NCBI GenBank assembly: GCA_964556115.1
Contig: CAZKVC010000003.1
Coordinates: 124,001-188,000 of the forward strand
DNA length: 64,000 nt
Origin: Parvularcula sp964556115
Lineage (GTDB): Bacteria; Pseudomonadota; Alphaproteobacteria; Caulobacterales; Parvularculaceae
Direction: 5' to 3'
In this document: piece after piece, positions 8,781 through 17,381 of the stretch
Position numbering within the stretch: position 1 is the stretch's first letter
Layout of the letters: the number at the start of each line of letters is the position of its first letter
Notes under the pieces: generated by a model
Seen by the model: the letters and a program-made list of their open reading frames with translations, nothing else
Databases searched by the model: none
What the model was told of the DNA's origin: nothing
Translations under genes and position numbers: made by a program

Positions 8781-9419
8781 GTGACCGATGCCGGGAAAAC
8801 CGATCCTGAACTCTGGGAAGAGGTCAAGGGAGAGATCACGCAATCGGACAAGGGCGGTGAGAAAGGTCAGTGGTCGGCCCGCAAGGCGCAGATGGCCGTG
8901 CAGGAATACAAGAAGCGCGGCGGCGGTTACGAGGATGACGGGCCCGATCAGGACGAGACCGACCTTCACCAGTGGACCGAAGAGGACTGGGGCACCAAGT
9001 CCGGCGAGGAAAGCCTCGAAAGCGGCGAACGCTACCTGCCGAAAAAAGTCCGCATGCTTCTGACCGAGGACGAGTACGCGCGCTCCACCCGGAAGAAAAA
9101 GAACGGCGACGGACAATATGTCGATCAGCCGGACGATATCCGGGACAAGGTCGCCGAGATCAAGGACGGTGGGCCGAGCCGGGACATGCTGGTGAAACGC
9201 GCCAGGGACCTCGATCTTGCCGGCTATTCCGACATGACCAAGGACGAGCTTCTCGATGCCATCGTGGAGGCGACCGACGAGCATGGCCGCAGGAAGGGCG
9301 GCGCCGCTTCGCTCGAAGAGAAAACCAAAGACGAACTCTACGAGATGGCTCAGGACCGGAACGTCGAGGGCCGTTCGGACATGACCAAGGACGAGTTGGT
9401 CCGGGCCTTGCAGGATTAA
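8781..9419 (+). CDS. DUF5872-like protein with two C-terminal Rho_N/SAP-like repeats
   Basis: The 212-residue protein starts at a GTG with a strong AAGGAGGAT 7 nt upstream. A more upstream TTG at 8733 lacks such a site. The N-terminal half (KGQWSARKAQMAVQEYKKRG, WTEEDWGTKSG, RYLPKK) matches a small family I remember as DUF5872. The C-terminal half has two similar ~25-residue units (RDLDLAGYSDMTKDELLDAI and DRNVEGRSDMTKDELVRAL) resembling the SAP/Rho N-terminal helix-extension-helix fold, often found in nucleic-acid-binding proteins. The protein is highly charged with no membrane segment. Its function is unknown. Confidence 0.8.
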   Translation: MTDAGKTDPELWEEVKGEITQSDKGGEKGQWSARKAQMAVQEYKKRGGGYEDDGPDQDETDLHQWTEEDWGTKSGEESLESGERYLPKKVRMLLTEDEYARSTRKKKNGDGQYVDQPDDIRDKVAEIKDGGPSRDMLVKRARDLDLAGYSDMTKDELLDAIVEATDEHGRRKGGAASLEEKTKDELYEMAQDRNVEGRSDMTKDELVRALQD

Positions 9420-9467
9420 CGGTCATGTGAAGGCGAGGGGGCGTTCCTTCGACGAGGACTGAATGAT

Positions 9468-9653
9468 ATGCTGCAGTGCACAATTCCGGTTCTGATGATG
9501 CTATCGATCACTCTTTCCGCCGCGGCCGAAGCCGCCGAAGCCGCTCCCCAAGCCGCGGAGGCCACGGGCGGTGCGCCGGGTTGGCCCCTTCTTGCGGTTC
9601 TGATGATCGCTCTCGTTCTTGCGCACAAACCGCGGGACAAGGAACGGGGTTAA
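9468..9653 (+). CDS. Small hydrophobic protein, hypothetical
   Basis: A 61-residue frame starts at ATG with GAGGACTGAAT upstream. The product has a signal-like N-terminus (LQCTIPVLMMLSITLS), an Ala/Glu-rich stretch, and one predicted membrane helix (GWPLLAVLMIALVLA) followed by a charged tail. It sits between the DUF5872-like gene and a thiolase, both on the same strand. I recognise no family, and it could be a chance frame. Confidence 0.35.
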   Translation: MLQCTIPVLMMLSITLSAAAEAAEAAPQAAEATGGAPGWPLLAVLMIALVLAHKPRDKERG

Positions 9654-9720
9654 CCGCTGGCCGCGCCGAACGCGCTGCGCTATTCCGCCTTTCATTCCCG
9701 ACCGGAGAAAGGTGAACCCG

Positions 9721-10911
9721 ATGCTTCTTCCGAACGACGACCCGATTGTCATCGCCTCGATCGCCCGCACGCCGATGGGCGGCCTTCAGGGTGAGTTTGC
9801 CGACCTGACCGCCGCCAAGCTGGGCGCAGTGGCCATCAGAGGCGCAGTTCACCGCGCAGGGCTCAAGGAAGATGACATCGACGAAGTCCTGATGGGCTGC
9901 GTCCTTCCCGCCGGCCAGGGCCAGGCGCCTGCGCGGCAGGCTTCGATCCATGCGGGACTTTCGAAGGCCGTGCCCTGCACCACCGTCAACAAGATGTGCG
10001 GCTCGGGCATGAAGACCATCATGATGATGGCCCAGGCCCTGGCCGCCGGGTCGGTGAAGACGGGCGTTGCGGGCGGCATGGAGTCGATGACCAACGCGCC
10101 CTACCTTCTTCCCAAGGCAAGGTCCGGGTACAGAATGGGCCACGGCCAGGTCATCGACCACATGTTCTTCGACGGGCTGGAGGACGCGTATGAAGGCGGC
10201 CTGATGGGCACCTTCGCCGAGCTTTGCGCCGACAAGTACGAGTTCTCGCGCGAGAGCCAGGACGAATACGCCATTGCCAGCCTCGACCGTGCCCTAGCGG
10301 CCTCCGAAGGCGCGTTCCGGGACGAGATCGTCCATGTGAACCTCGAAACCAGGACAGGCACTATCGTCATCGAAAAGGACGAGCAGCCCTTCAAGGCAAA
10401 GCGCGAGAAGATCCCCCAGCTTCGTCCGGCCTTCCGCCGCGAGACCGGTACCGTGACCGCGGCGAATGCGAGCTCGATCTCCGACGGCGCGGCGGCCGTG
10501 GTTATGATGCGCGCAAGCGAGGCGAATGCGCGGGGCATCACGCCGCTCGCCAAGCTCACCGGGATGACCAGCCATGCGCAGGAGCCTGCATGGTTCACCA
10601 CCGCTCCGGTGGGCGCGCTTCACAAGCTTTTCGAAGCCGAAGGGACGCGTCAGTCCGACTACGATCTTTTCGAAGTGAACGAAGCCTTCGCCGTCGTACC
10701 CCTCGCCGCGATGGAAGAGCTTGGTATCGAACATGACCGGATGAACGTGAATGGCGGCGCCTGCGCCCTTGGTCACCCTATCGGCGCGAGCGGTGCACGG
10801 ATCGTCCTTGGCCTCGTCAACGCACTCCGCCACCGCAACCTGAAGCGCGGCGCGGCGGCCATCTGCATCGGCGGCGGCGAGGCGACCGCGGTCGGCATCG
10901 AACTCGTCTAG
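9721..10911 (+). CDS. Acetyl-CoA C-acyltransferase (thiolase)
   Basis: The 396-residue enzyme is full length for a degradative or biosynthetic thiolase that condenses or cleaves acyl-CoA. The ATG has AAAGGTGAA just upstream. The nucleophile is Cys93 in NKMCGSG. The NEAFA motif and the C-terminal GGACALGHPIGASGARI, with the catalytic His and second Cys, are intact, followed by CIGGGEATAVG. No beta-ketothiolase-reductase partner lies beside it, so whether it serves PHB synthesis, beta-oxidation or ketone metabolism is open. A short-chain dehydrogenase follows after 12 bp. Confidence 0.94.
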   Translation: MLLPNDDPIVIASIARTPMGGLQGEFADLTAAKLGAVAIRGAVHRAGLKEDDIDEVLMGCVLPAGQGQAPARQASIHAGLSKAVPCTTVNKMCGSGMKTIMMMAQALAAGSVKTGVAGGMESMTNAPYLLPKARSGYRMGHGQVIDHMFFDGLEDAYEGGLMGTFAELCADKYEFSRESQDEYAIASLDRALAASEGAFRDEIVHVNLETRTGTIVIEKDEQPFKAKREKIPQLRPAFRRETGTVTAANASSISDGAAAVVMMRASEANARGITPLAKLTGMTSHAQEPAWFTTAPVGALHKLFEAEGTRQSDYDLFEVNEAFAVVPLAAMEELGIEHDRMNVNGGACALGHPIGASGARIVLGLVNALRHRNLKRGAAAICIGGGEATAVGIELV

Positions 10912-10923
10912 GAGGTCCAAGCC

Positions 10924-11607
10924 ATGACCACTGTTCTCATAACCGGCGCCAACCGGGGCATCGGCCTCGAACTGGCGCGTCATTATGCCGGGCAGGGAGC
11001 GAAGCTTCATGCCTGCTGCCGCAACCCCGGCGAAGCGGAGGAACTCCGTGCCGTCGATGGCGATGTCGAGATCCACGCTCTCGACATCGAGGACCACCAG
11101 GCGATAGAAGCTCTCGCCGACAAGATCAGCGGGCCGATCGATATCGTCATCGCCAATGCGGGCGTCTACGGGCCGCGCGGCGAAGCGCAGAGTTTCGCCA
11201 GGCTTCAGATGGACGGCCTGCGCCAGGCTATCGAGGTCAACACGCTCGGCACGCTGGCGACGCTCAAGGCCTTCCTTCCCCATGTGAAGAAAGCCGGGCC
11301 GGGCAAGCTCGTCGCGATCACCTCGAAGATGGGATCGATCGAGGATGCCTCCCAAGGCTCGATCGCCTACCGTGCATCGAAGACGGCCCTCAACATGGCG
11401 ATGTGCTGCGCAGCGGCCGAGCTTCAGGACGAAGGGATCGCTGTCGGCACCCTTCATCCGGGCTGGGTACGGACCGATATGGGCGGGCCGAATGGCAACA
11501 TCTCAGCCGAGGAGAGCGCCAAGGGTCTGGCCGATGTGATCGCCGGACTGACACCGGGACAAAAAGCGCCGTTCAAGGACTATTCTGGCGCCGATATCCC
11601 CTGGTAG
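10924..11607 (+). CDS. Short-chain dehydrogenase/reductase, C-factor-like
   Basis: A classical SDR of 227 residues with the NAD(P)-binding GANRGIGLE at the N-terminus, the structural NAG motif (IANAGVYG), an active-site serine (ITSKMGSI) and catalytic YRASK. The RBS AGGAGGTCC overlaps the thiolase stop region, so the two are likely cotranscribed. The overall pattern resembles C-factor/sniffer-type SDRs rather than FabG. The substrate is unknown. Confidence 0.9.
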   Translation: MTTVLITGANRGIGLELARHYAGQGAKLHACCRNPGEAEELRAVDGDVEIHALDIEDHQAIEALADKISGPIDIVIANAGVYGPRGEAQSFARLQMDGLRQAIEVNTLGTLATLKAFLPHVKKAGPGKLVAITSKMGSIEDASQGSIAYRASKTALNMAMCCAAAELQDEGIAVGTLHPGWVRTDMGGPNGNISAEESAKGLADVIAGLTPGQKAPFKDYSGADIPW

Positions 11608-11610
11608 GCC

Positions 11611-13818
11611 TCAGGCAAAATTGTAGGGATCGATATCGACGGTGCGCCGGACGGCGCTCGTCGGTTTTACCGCACCCAGCCAGTCGGCGATGAAAGCCTG
11701 AAGGTTCCGGTCCTTGCCCCCCTTAATCAGGAAGCGCTGCCGGTAGACCCCGCGCAGCCGGTAGAAGGGCGCGGGCGCCGGCCCCCAGACTTCGATCCCC
11801 TGCGCCTGCGGCACCGCCGCCACGAGCGCCCGAGCCTCGGCCTGCAGTCTGGTCTCGTCCTGCGCGGAGAGGATCAGGCTCGCAAGGCGGCCGAAGGGCG
11901 GCATGGTCAGCTCGGCACGGCTGTCGAGTTCAGCTTCGAAGAAGCGGTCCCGCGATCCTGAAACCAGCGCCTGGTTCACGCGGTGATCGGGCTGGTAGCT
12001 TTGCATCAGCACACGGCCTTCCGCTTCGTGACGGCCCGCGCGGCCCGAAACCTGGGTGAGGACCTGATAGGTCCGCTCCGCCGCCCGAAGGTCGCCCCCC
12101 GAAAGGCCGAGATCCGCGTCGACGCCGACTACCAGGGTCAATCCGGGAAAATTGTGACCCTTCGCCGCCGTCTGGGTGGCGACAAGGATGTCGATGTCGC
12201 CCTCGGTCATCCGCTTGAGGAGCGCTTTGGCCGAACCCGGCGCCTCCACCGTATCAGAGCTGAAAATCTCGATGCGCGCATCGGGCCAACGGCGCCTTGC
12301 TTCCTCGGCCACCCGCTCGACCCCCGGCCCGCAAGGAGCGAGGCTGTCCTTGGCCTGACAATAGGGACACCGCTCGGGCTTGGGCATCGAGAATCCCGTC
12401 TGGTGGCAGACTAGACGGTTCGTATAACGATGTTCCACAAGCCAGGTGTCGCTGTCGGGTGCGGTCATCCGTTCACCGCAGCGGCGGCAGAGCGTGACCG
12501 GCGCATAGCCCCTTCGGTTGAGATAGAGCAGCACCTGCTGGCCCTTGGCGAGGGTCTCGGTTACCGCGGCCACAGCGGGCTCGGCCAGCCAGTCGCCCGA
12601 GGCAGGCGCGTGGTGCCGCATGTCCAGAACCGATGTTTCGGGGAGGACAGCGCTGCCGAAGCGGTTTTCGAGCCTGACCCGGCGGTAGCGGCCTTCCTCC
12701 GCATTCACCACGGTTTCAAGGGAAGGGGTGGCGGAGGCGAGGATGACCGGAAAGCCCTGGCGTTTGCCCATGGCCACCGCCATGTCGCGGGCGTGGTAGA
12801 GGATACCGTCCTGCTGCTTGTAGGCAGCGTCGTGCTCCTCATCGACGACGATCAGAGAGAGCTTCTGCCATGGCAGGAACAGCGCCGAGCGGGCGCCGAC
12901 CACGAGGCGGCAGGAGCCATCGAGCACCCGTTTCCAGACCCGGCGTCTTTGGGCAGACGAACATTCCGAATGCCAATGGGCCGGCGGCGCACCGAAGCGT
13001 TCTTCGAGCCGCTTCAGGAAAGGCAGCGTCAGCGCGATCTCCGGCAGCATGATCAGGACCTGCGCCTCGGGATCGGCATCGAGGGCCGCCGCCACCGCTT
13101 CGAGATAGACCTCGGTCTTGCCCGACCCCGTGACACCGTCGATCAGCGCCGTGCCCTCTCCTGCCTCGATCAGCTGAGTGAGCTCCTCGGCAGCTGTCGC
13201 CTGCCCTTTGTTCAGGGCCCGCCCGGAAAGCTGGGGTCTTGGCTGGGGGAACGGCGGGTCGGGGTCGAACATCACCTGCTCGAGCGCACCGGCCTGGGCG
13301 AGGCTGCGGACGACGCCTTCGGTCACCCCTGCCGCCTCGGCCAGTTGTTTGGCGGAGAGCGCCCGGCTTCCCGCCGCTTCCAGAACGGCGCGGCGCTTAT
13401 CCGTGAGCTTCAGCCCATCGGGGAGCGTCCCGCGGCGGAAGCCGGTCTTGCCCTTGATCTCGGCAAGCCCCTGCTCGCCGCGCAGGACGAGCCTGAGAAT
13501 GGCGCCCCGGGGCACCATGTAATAGCGCGCGACCCAGTCCGCAAAATCGAGGAGACGGGTCGAAAGAGGCGGCCTGTCGAACCGGCTGATGACCGGCTTC
13601 AGTTTCTCGTCGGGGACGGAGCTGTCCGGCGCCTCGTGCCAAACCACCCCTGTGATGCGGCGCGGGCCCAGGGGAACAGTGACGAAGCTTCCCGGCGGCA
13701 AGTCGAGATCGTCCGGCGCCTGATAGTCGTAGCCGTCCCCCGCGGGGAGCGGCAGAACCACCTTTACCCGCCTTTTCGGCTCGTCTTCGAAAATCTCGCT
13801 CAGCGCCGCCTGCGTCAC
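11611..13818 (-). CDS. priA: Primosomal replication protein N' (PriA helicase)
   Basis: PriA reloads the replisome at stalled forks. The GTG at 13818 has AAGGGAAGG upstream and gives 735 residues, the usual size; longer versions add an unrelated arginine-rich leader. Helicase motifs are clear: Walker A DGVTGSGKTEVY, DEEH box, motif III SATPSLE and QVSGRAGR. In the zinc region the CRRC pair is followed by VCHQTGF and CPYC, so one expected CHxC cysteine is threonine, with an extra cysteine later in APCGPGVERV. The gene is convergent to the SDR, with 3 bp between the stops, and divergent from the DUF885 gene. Confidence 0.95.
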   Translation of the reverse strand: MTQAALSEIFEDEPKRRVKVVLPLPAGDGYDYQAPDDLDLPPGSFVTVPLGPRRITGVVWHEAPDSSVPDEKLKPVISRFDRPPLSTRLLDFADWVARYYMVPRGAILRLVLRGEQGLAEIKGKTGFRRGTLPDGLKLTDKRRAVLEAAGSRALSAKQLAEAAGVTEGVVRSLAQAGALEQVMFDPDPPFPQPRPQLSGRALNKGQATAAEELTQLIEAGEGTALIDGVTGSGKTEVYLEAVAAALDADPEAQVLIMLPEIALTLPFLKRLEERFGAPPAHWHSECSSAQRRRVWKRVLDGSCRLVVGARSALFLPWQKLSLIVVDEEHDAAYKQQDGILYHARDMAVAMGKRQGFPVILASATPSLETVVNAEEGRYRRVRLENRFGSAVLPETSVLDMRHHAPASGDWLAEPAVAAVTETLAKGQQVLLYLNRRGYAPVTLCRRCGERMTAPDSDTWLVEHRYTNRLVCHQTGFSMPKPERCPYCQAKDSLAPCGPGVERVAEEARRRWPDARIEIFSSDTVEAPGSAKALLKRMTEGDIDILVATQTAAKGHNFPGLTLVVGVDADLGLSGGDLRAAERTYQVLTQVSGRAGRHEAEGRVLMQSYQPDHRVNQALVSGSRDRFFEAELDSRAELTMPPFGRLASLILSAQDETRLQAEARALVAAVPQAQGIEVWGPAPAPFYRLRGVYRQRFLIKGGKDRNLQAFIADWLGAVKPTSAVRRTVDIDPYNFA

Positions 13819-13913
13819 TGCCCTTCCCTTGCCAACCACCCCTTGCGCCCGTGGTCCGTCCTTTTGCAGGGGGGAGCCGTGCATGGCCAGTGGAAAGCCT
13901 GTAAGCGGACAGG

Positions 13914-15680
13914 ATGACTCACATAGCGCCCCTCGCCCTCGCCCTGACCCTTGCCCTATCGACCGCCCCCGTCTCGGCGGCAACACTTTCTCAGGAGCAA
14001 AGCGCGGACGGGGCGGAAGCCGCCTTCGAGAACCTTCTGGACAGGCACTGGGCCCTTCGCCTGAAGGAAGATCCGGTCTTCGCCGAGGAGCTTGGCGTAG
14101 ATGAGGCCCGGGGCAAGCTTTCCGACCCCTCCCTTGATGCCTATGAGCGCAGCATCGAGGCGAGGCGCCGCCTTCTGGACGAGCTGAGAGCCATTGATCG
14201 GGACGAGCTTCCCGAAGAGGCTCAACTCAATCACCGGCTTCTGGAGCGTGAGCTTTCGAGCGACGTCGAGAGCGCTTCGGATGGCGGCGAGTTCCTGACG
14301 ATCAACACCTATTCCTCACCCCATTCCGGTCTTGCGCGGCTTGCCGAGCGTACCCGGCTGCGCGACGAAGAAGATGTCGCGAGCTATATTGCGCGGCTCG
14401 AGGCGATCCCTGCCTTTATAGAGGCCGAGATCGAACGGCTCGAAGCGGGCATCGAGGCAGGCTGGACCCAGCCCTGCGAGGCGATGGTGGGCTTCGAGAG
14501 CACTTACCGGACCCATATCGTGGAGGATACCGAAGCGTCAGTCTTCATGCTGCCCTTCGAAGGTGCCACCGCAGCCGACCGAGGCGACCAGCGCCGGGCG
14601 CGCCGTCTGATCCGGCGGCAGGTCGTCCCCGCCTTCGTCCGCTTCGGGGAATTCTACGAAGAAGACTATGTTCCGGCCTGCCGCGAGAAGGCAGGCGTGG
14701 TCGACCTTCCGGGCGCCGAACGGTTTTATGCCAACAGGGTCGCTTCCTACACCACAACGGACATGACGGCCGACGAGGTCCACCGCATCGGCCTTGACGA
14801 GGTGGCCCGTATCCGCGCGGAGATGACCGCCATCGCCGAAACCGAAGGCTATGACACGCTGGCCGCCTATCAGGACTATCTGCGGACCAATCCCGACCTC
14901 TACCCCAAGACGGCAGCCGAGCGGATCGCGGCGGCCTCGACCATCGCCAAGCGCATGGACGGCAAGCTCGTCGAGCTCTTCACGGTCCTGCCGCGCATGC
15001 CCTACGACATCAGGCCGATCCCTCTCGATATCGCGGAAGGGACGACAACGGCCTATTACTCGCAACCCGCAGCCGACGGGACCAGGCCAGGGACCTACTG
15101 GCTGAACACCACCAGGCTTTCGACGCGCCCGCTCTACGAACTCGAAGCTTTGACCCTGCATGAAGCCGTACCCGGCCACCACCTGCAGATCGCCCTCTCC
15201 CAGGAGCTCGACCTGCCCGAATTCAGGCGCTTCGGCGGCTTTACCGCCTTCACCGAAGGCTGGGGCCTTTATTCGGAAAGGCTGGGTATCGAGGCTGGCT
15301 TCTACCAGACACCGGAGACAAATTTCGGCCGTCTTTCTTACGAAATGTGGCGTGCCTGCCGGCTGGTCGTGGACACCGGCCTTCACGCCAAGGGATGGAG
15401 CCGTCAGCAGGCGATCGACTTCATGCTGGAAAACACCGGGCTCAGCCGCAACAATATCGAACGCGAAGTCGACCGCTATATCACCTGGCCGGGACAGGCC
15501 CTCGCCTACAAGATTGGTGAACTGAAGATCAGGGAGCTGCGCGAAAGAGCCGAAGAGGAGCTCGGTGAGGATTTCGATCTGCGCCTCTTCCATGACGCTG
15601 TCCTGGCCAATGGCGCGGTGCCCCTCGATGTTCTCGAAGAGGAGATCGAGCGCTTCATCGCGAAAAGCCAGGCGGACTGA
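13914..15680 (+). CDS. DUF885 family secreted protein (putative metallopeptidase-like)
   Basis: The 588-residue protein begins with a cleavable signal peptide (THIAPLALALTLALSTAPVSA). The family hallmarks HEAVPGHHLQ and EGWGLYSERL are both present and look like a zinc-binding HExxxGHH with a downstream glutamate. DUF885 proteins are often annotated as putative metallopeptidases, but the substrate is unproven. The start is divergent from priA across 95 bp, and a DUF1622 gene follows after 6 bp. Confidence 0.88.
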   Translation: MTHIAPLALALTLALSTAPVSAATLSQEQSADGAEAAFENLLDRHWALRLKEDPVFAEELGVDEARGKLSDPSLDAYERSIEARRRLLDELRAIDRDELPEEAQLNHRLLERELSSDVESASDGGEFLTINTYSSPHSGLARLAERTRLRDEEDVASYIARLEAIPAFIEAEIERLEAGIEAGWTQPCEAMVGFESTYRTHIVEDTEASVFMLPFEGATAADRGDQRRARRLIRRQVVPAFVRFGEFYEEDYVPACREKAGVVDLPGAERFYANRVASYTTTDMTADEVHRIGLDEVARIRAEMTAIAETEGYDTLAAYQDYLRTNPDLYPKTAAERIAAASTIAKRMDGKLVELFTVLPRMPYDIRPIPLDIAEGTTTAYYSQPAADGTRPGTYWLNTTRLSTRPLYELEALTLHEAVPGHHLQIALSQELDLPEFRRFGGFTAFTEGWGLYSERLGIEAGFYQTPETNFGRLSYEMWRACRLVVDTGLHAKGWSRQQAIDFMLENTGLSRNNIEREVDRYITWPGQALAYKIGELKIRELRERAEEELGEDFDLRLFHDAVLANGAVPLDVLEEEIERFIAKSQAD

Positions 15681-15686
15681 CCCGCC

Positions 15687-16061
15687 ATGGCCGAACTCAG
15701 TGTCGCGGACCATTTACGTGAGTTGATCGAAAACGGCATTTCGGCCGCTGCGTTTCTGGTAGAAGCTTTCGCAGCGTTGATCCTGATCTTCGGGGCGCTT
15801 CGCTTCATCACCGCTGTCCTCCTCAAGCGTCTGAAAGATGGCGCGCGGCTCAGTCAGGCCTTCGCTGATGCAAGGCTTCATCTGGGGACCTACATTCTCG
15901 CGGGCCTTGAGTTTCTGATCGTCGCCGACATCCTCTTCACCATTGTCAACCGCACCCTTGAGGACGTGATCGTCCTCGCCATCGTCGCCGGTGTCAGGAC
16001 GCTGATCTCGATCTTCCTCGAGAAGGAACTGAAGGAACTCCGCGACGAGGAGGGCGCATGA
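15687..16061 (+). CDS. DUF1622 family small membrane protein
   Basis: The 124-residue protein has three predicted hydrophobic segments (ISAAAFLVEAFAALILIFGA, a central TYILAGLEFLIVADILF and VIVLAIVAGVRTLISIF) and ends in a charged ELKELRDEEG helix, matching DUF1622. Function is unknown. Its stop overlaps the phosphatase start by 4 nt, suggesting coupled translation. Confidence 0.88.
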   Translation: MAELSVADHLRELIENGISAAAFLVEAFAALILIFGALRFITAVLLKRLKDGARLSQAFADARLHLGTYILAGLEFLIVADILFTIVNRTLEDVIVLAIVAGVRTLISIFLEKELKELRDEEGA

Positions 16062-16501
16062 AGCGCGTTCTTTTCGTGTGTCTCGGGAATATCTGCCGCT
16101 CCCCGGCCGCCGAAGCCGTCATGGCGAAGCTGGCCCGGGATGAAGGCCAGCCTGTCGAGGTCGACAGCGCCGGTACCGGCGGATGGCATGAAGGGCACCC
16201 GTCCGACCCAAGAATGCAGAAGGCTGCGGCGGCGCGGGGTTACGACCTTTCTGTAATACGGGCACGGAAGATCGATCATGGCGATGGTTATGCCTTCGAT
16301 CACATCATCGCCATGGACGCGTCGAAGCTTGCCGATATCGAAGAGATGCGCCTTCCCGACTGGACTGCAAAGGTCAGGATGTTCGGCGAAAAAGACGTGC
16401 CCGACCCTTATCATGGCGGTGCCGACGGTTTTGCCGCAGTGCTCGACCAGCTCGAAGCCGGGTGCCGAAAACTTCTGGGTGAGATAAATGACGATCGCTG
16501 A
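16058..16501 (+). CDS. Low-molecular-weight protein tyrosine phosphatase
   Basis: The 147-residue protein opens with the phosphatase loop VCLGNICRSPAAE (nucleophile Cys8, Arg14) and has the general-acid region DVPDPYHGGADGF near residue 114. The length and order are typical for LMW-PTPs of the Wzb/YwlE/Etp group, which act on tyrosine- or arginine-phosphorylated proteins. No bacterial tyrosine kinase or capsule gene lies nearby, so the partner is unknown. It overlaps the DUF1622 gene by 4 bp and the following epimerase-like gene by 14 bp. Confidence 0.93.
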   Translation: MKRVLFVCLGNICRSPAAEAVMAKLARDEGQPVEVDSAGTGGWHEGHPSDPRMQKAAAARGYDLSVIRARKIDHGDGYAFDHIIAMDASKLADIEEMRLPDWTAKVRMFGEKDVPDPYHGGADGFAAVLDQLEAGCRKLLGEINDDR

Positions 16502-17381
16502 TCTTCTCGTTCTCGGCCTTGGCTACTCCGCCCGCCCTCTCGCTGGGGAAGTCGCCCACGAAGGGATGAAGGTCGTCGGCACCACCCGCGACGAGGACAA
16601 GGCCGATGAGCTCGCATCCGAAGGGATCACGCCGCTGATCTGGGGCGGCGAGGAGGCGCTCCCAACCGAAACGGTCGGCCCGCAGACAGCCATTATCGTC
16701 AGTACGCCGCCTGACGATAATGGCTGCCCTTCCTTGCGGTCCATGCGCCAGGACGCCGCGCCGCGCCTTGTCCTCTATCTTTCGTCCTCCGGCGTCTATG
16801 GCGACCATGGCGGCGCCTGGATCGACGAGACAGAGACCCCGCGGCCGGGCTCCCGGCGCGGTGTCGCACGCCTTCGTGCCGAGAAGGGCTGGCAGGAGTT
16901 CTGCGCGAAGAACGGTACCCGCCTGACCGTCTGCCGCCTCGCAGGCATCTATGGGCCTGGCCGAAGTGCCGTGGACAGCCTTTCCGGCGATACCCCCGGC
17001 GCGAGGGCAGGCCTGTCGCGGCGGGTCGTCAAACCGGGCCATGTCTTCAACCGTATCCACCGGGACGACATCGCCCGCGCCCTCAAGATCTTTCTTCAAA
17101 TCGATGAGCTTCCCCCGATCGTCAACTTTTCCGACGATCACCCTTCCCCCTCCCATGAGCCCGTCGCGTTCGCCGCGGAGCTTCTCGGGATCGCGCCGCC
17201 GCCCCTTCAGCGCTTCGAGGATATCGAAGGCGAGCTTTCGCCCATGGCGCGCAGTTTTTATGCGGAGAACAAGAGGCTGCGAAACGACCGCCTCAAGGCT
17301 GTGACCGGCCCGCTCCTCTATCCCAGCTACCGCGACGGCCTACGAGCGATCGCGGAAGGCAAGCAGGGTCAGCCGAGGTAG
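16488..17381 (+). CDS. NAD(P)-binding epimerase/dehydratase-like protein (YeeZ-like)
   Basis: The 297-residue protein has an N-terminal Rossmann loop (LVLGLGYSARPLA), a catalytic-like YLSSSGVYGDHGG, and FNRIHRDDIARAL, as in the atypical extended SDRs annotated as YeeZ or sugar-nucleotide epimerases. The start lies within the end of the phosphatase gene, 14 bp before its stop. A perfect 16-bp inverted repeat lies inside the coding sequence at 16687-16726. The 3' end overlaps the convergent hydrolase gene by 13 bp. Confidence 0.85.
   Translation: MTIADLLVLGLGYSARPLAGEVAHEGMKVVGTTRDEDKADELASEGITPLIWGGEEALPTETVGPQTAIIVSTPPDDNGCPSLRSMRQDAAPRLVLYLSSSGVYGDHGGAWIDETETPRPGSRRGVARLRAEKGWQEFCAKNGTRLTVCRLAGIYGPGRSAVDSLSGDTPGARAGLSRRVVKPGHVFNRIHRDDIARALKIFLQIDELPPIVNFSDDHPSPSHEPVAFAAELLGIAPPPLQRFEDIEGELSPMARSFYAENKRLRNDRLKAVTGPLLYPSYRDGLRAIAEGKQGQPR
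16687..16726. repeat. Perfect 16-bp inverted repeat within a coding sequence
   Basis: CAGCCATTATCGTCAG at 16687-16702 is repeated in exact reverse complement at 16711-16726, with an 8-nt spacer (TACGCCGC). It encodes the TAIIVSTPPDDNG stretch of the epimerase-like protein. Neither strand shows a U-tract, so it is not an obvious terminator. Confidence 0.95.

Noticed and set aside
12430..13917. Plus-strand frame of 495 codons opposite priA
   Set aside because: Fully antisense to PriA, whose helicase motifs are intact; composition is Arg/Gly/His-rich shadow-like.
14538..15713. Minus-strand frame of 391 codons opposite the DUF885 gene
   Set aside because: Antisense to a protein with clear HExxxGHH-type motifs and no motif of its own.
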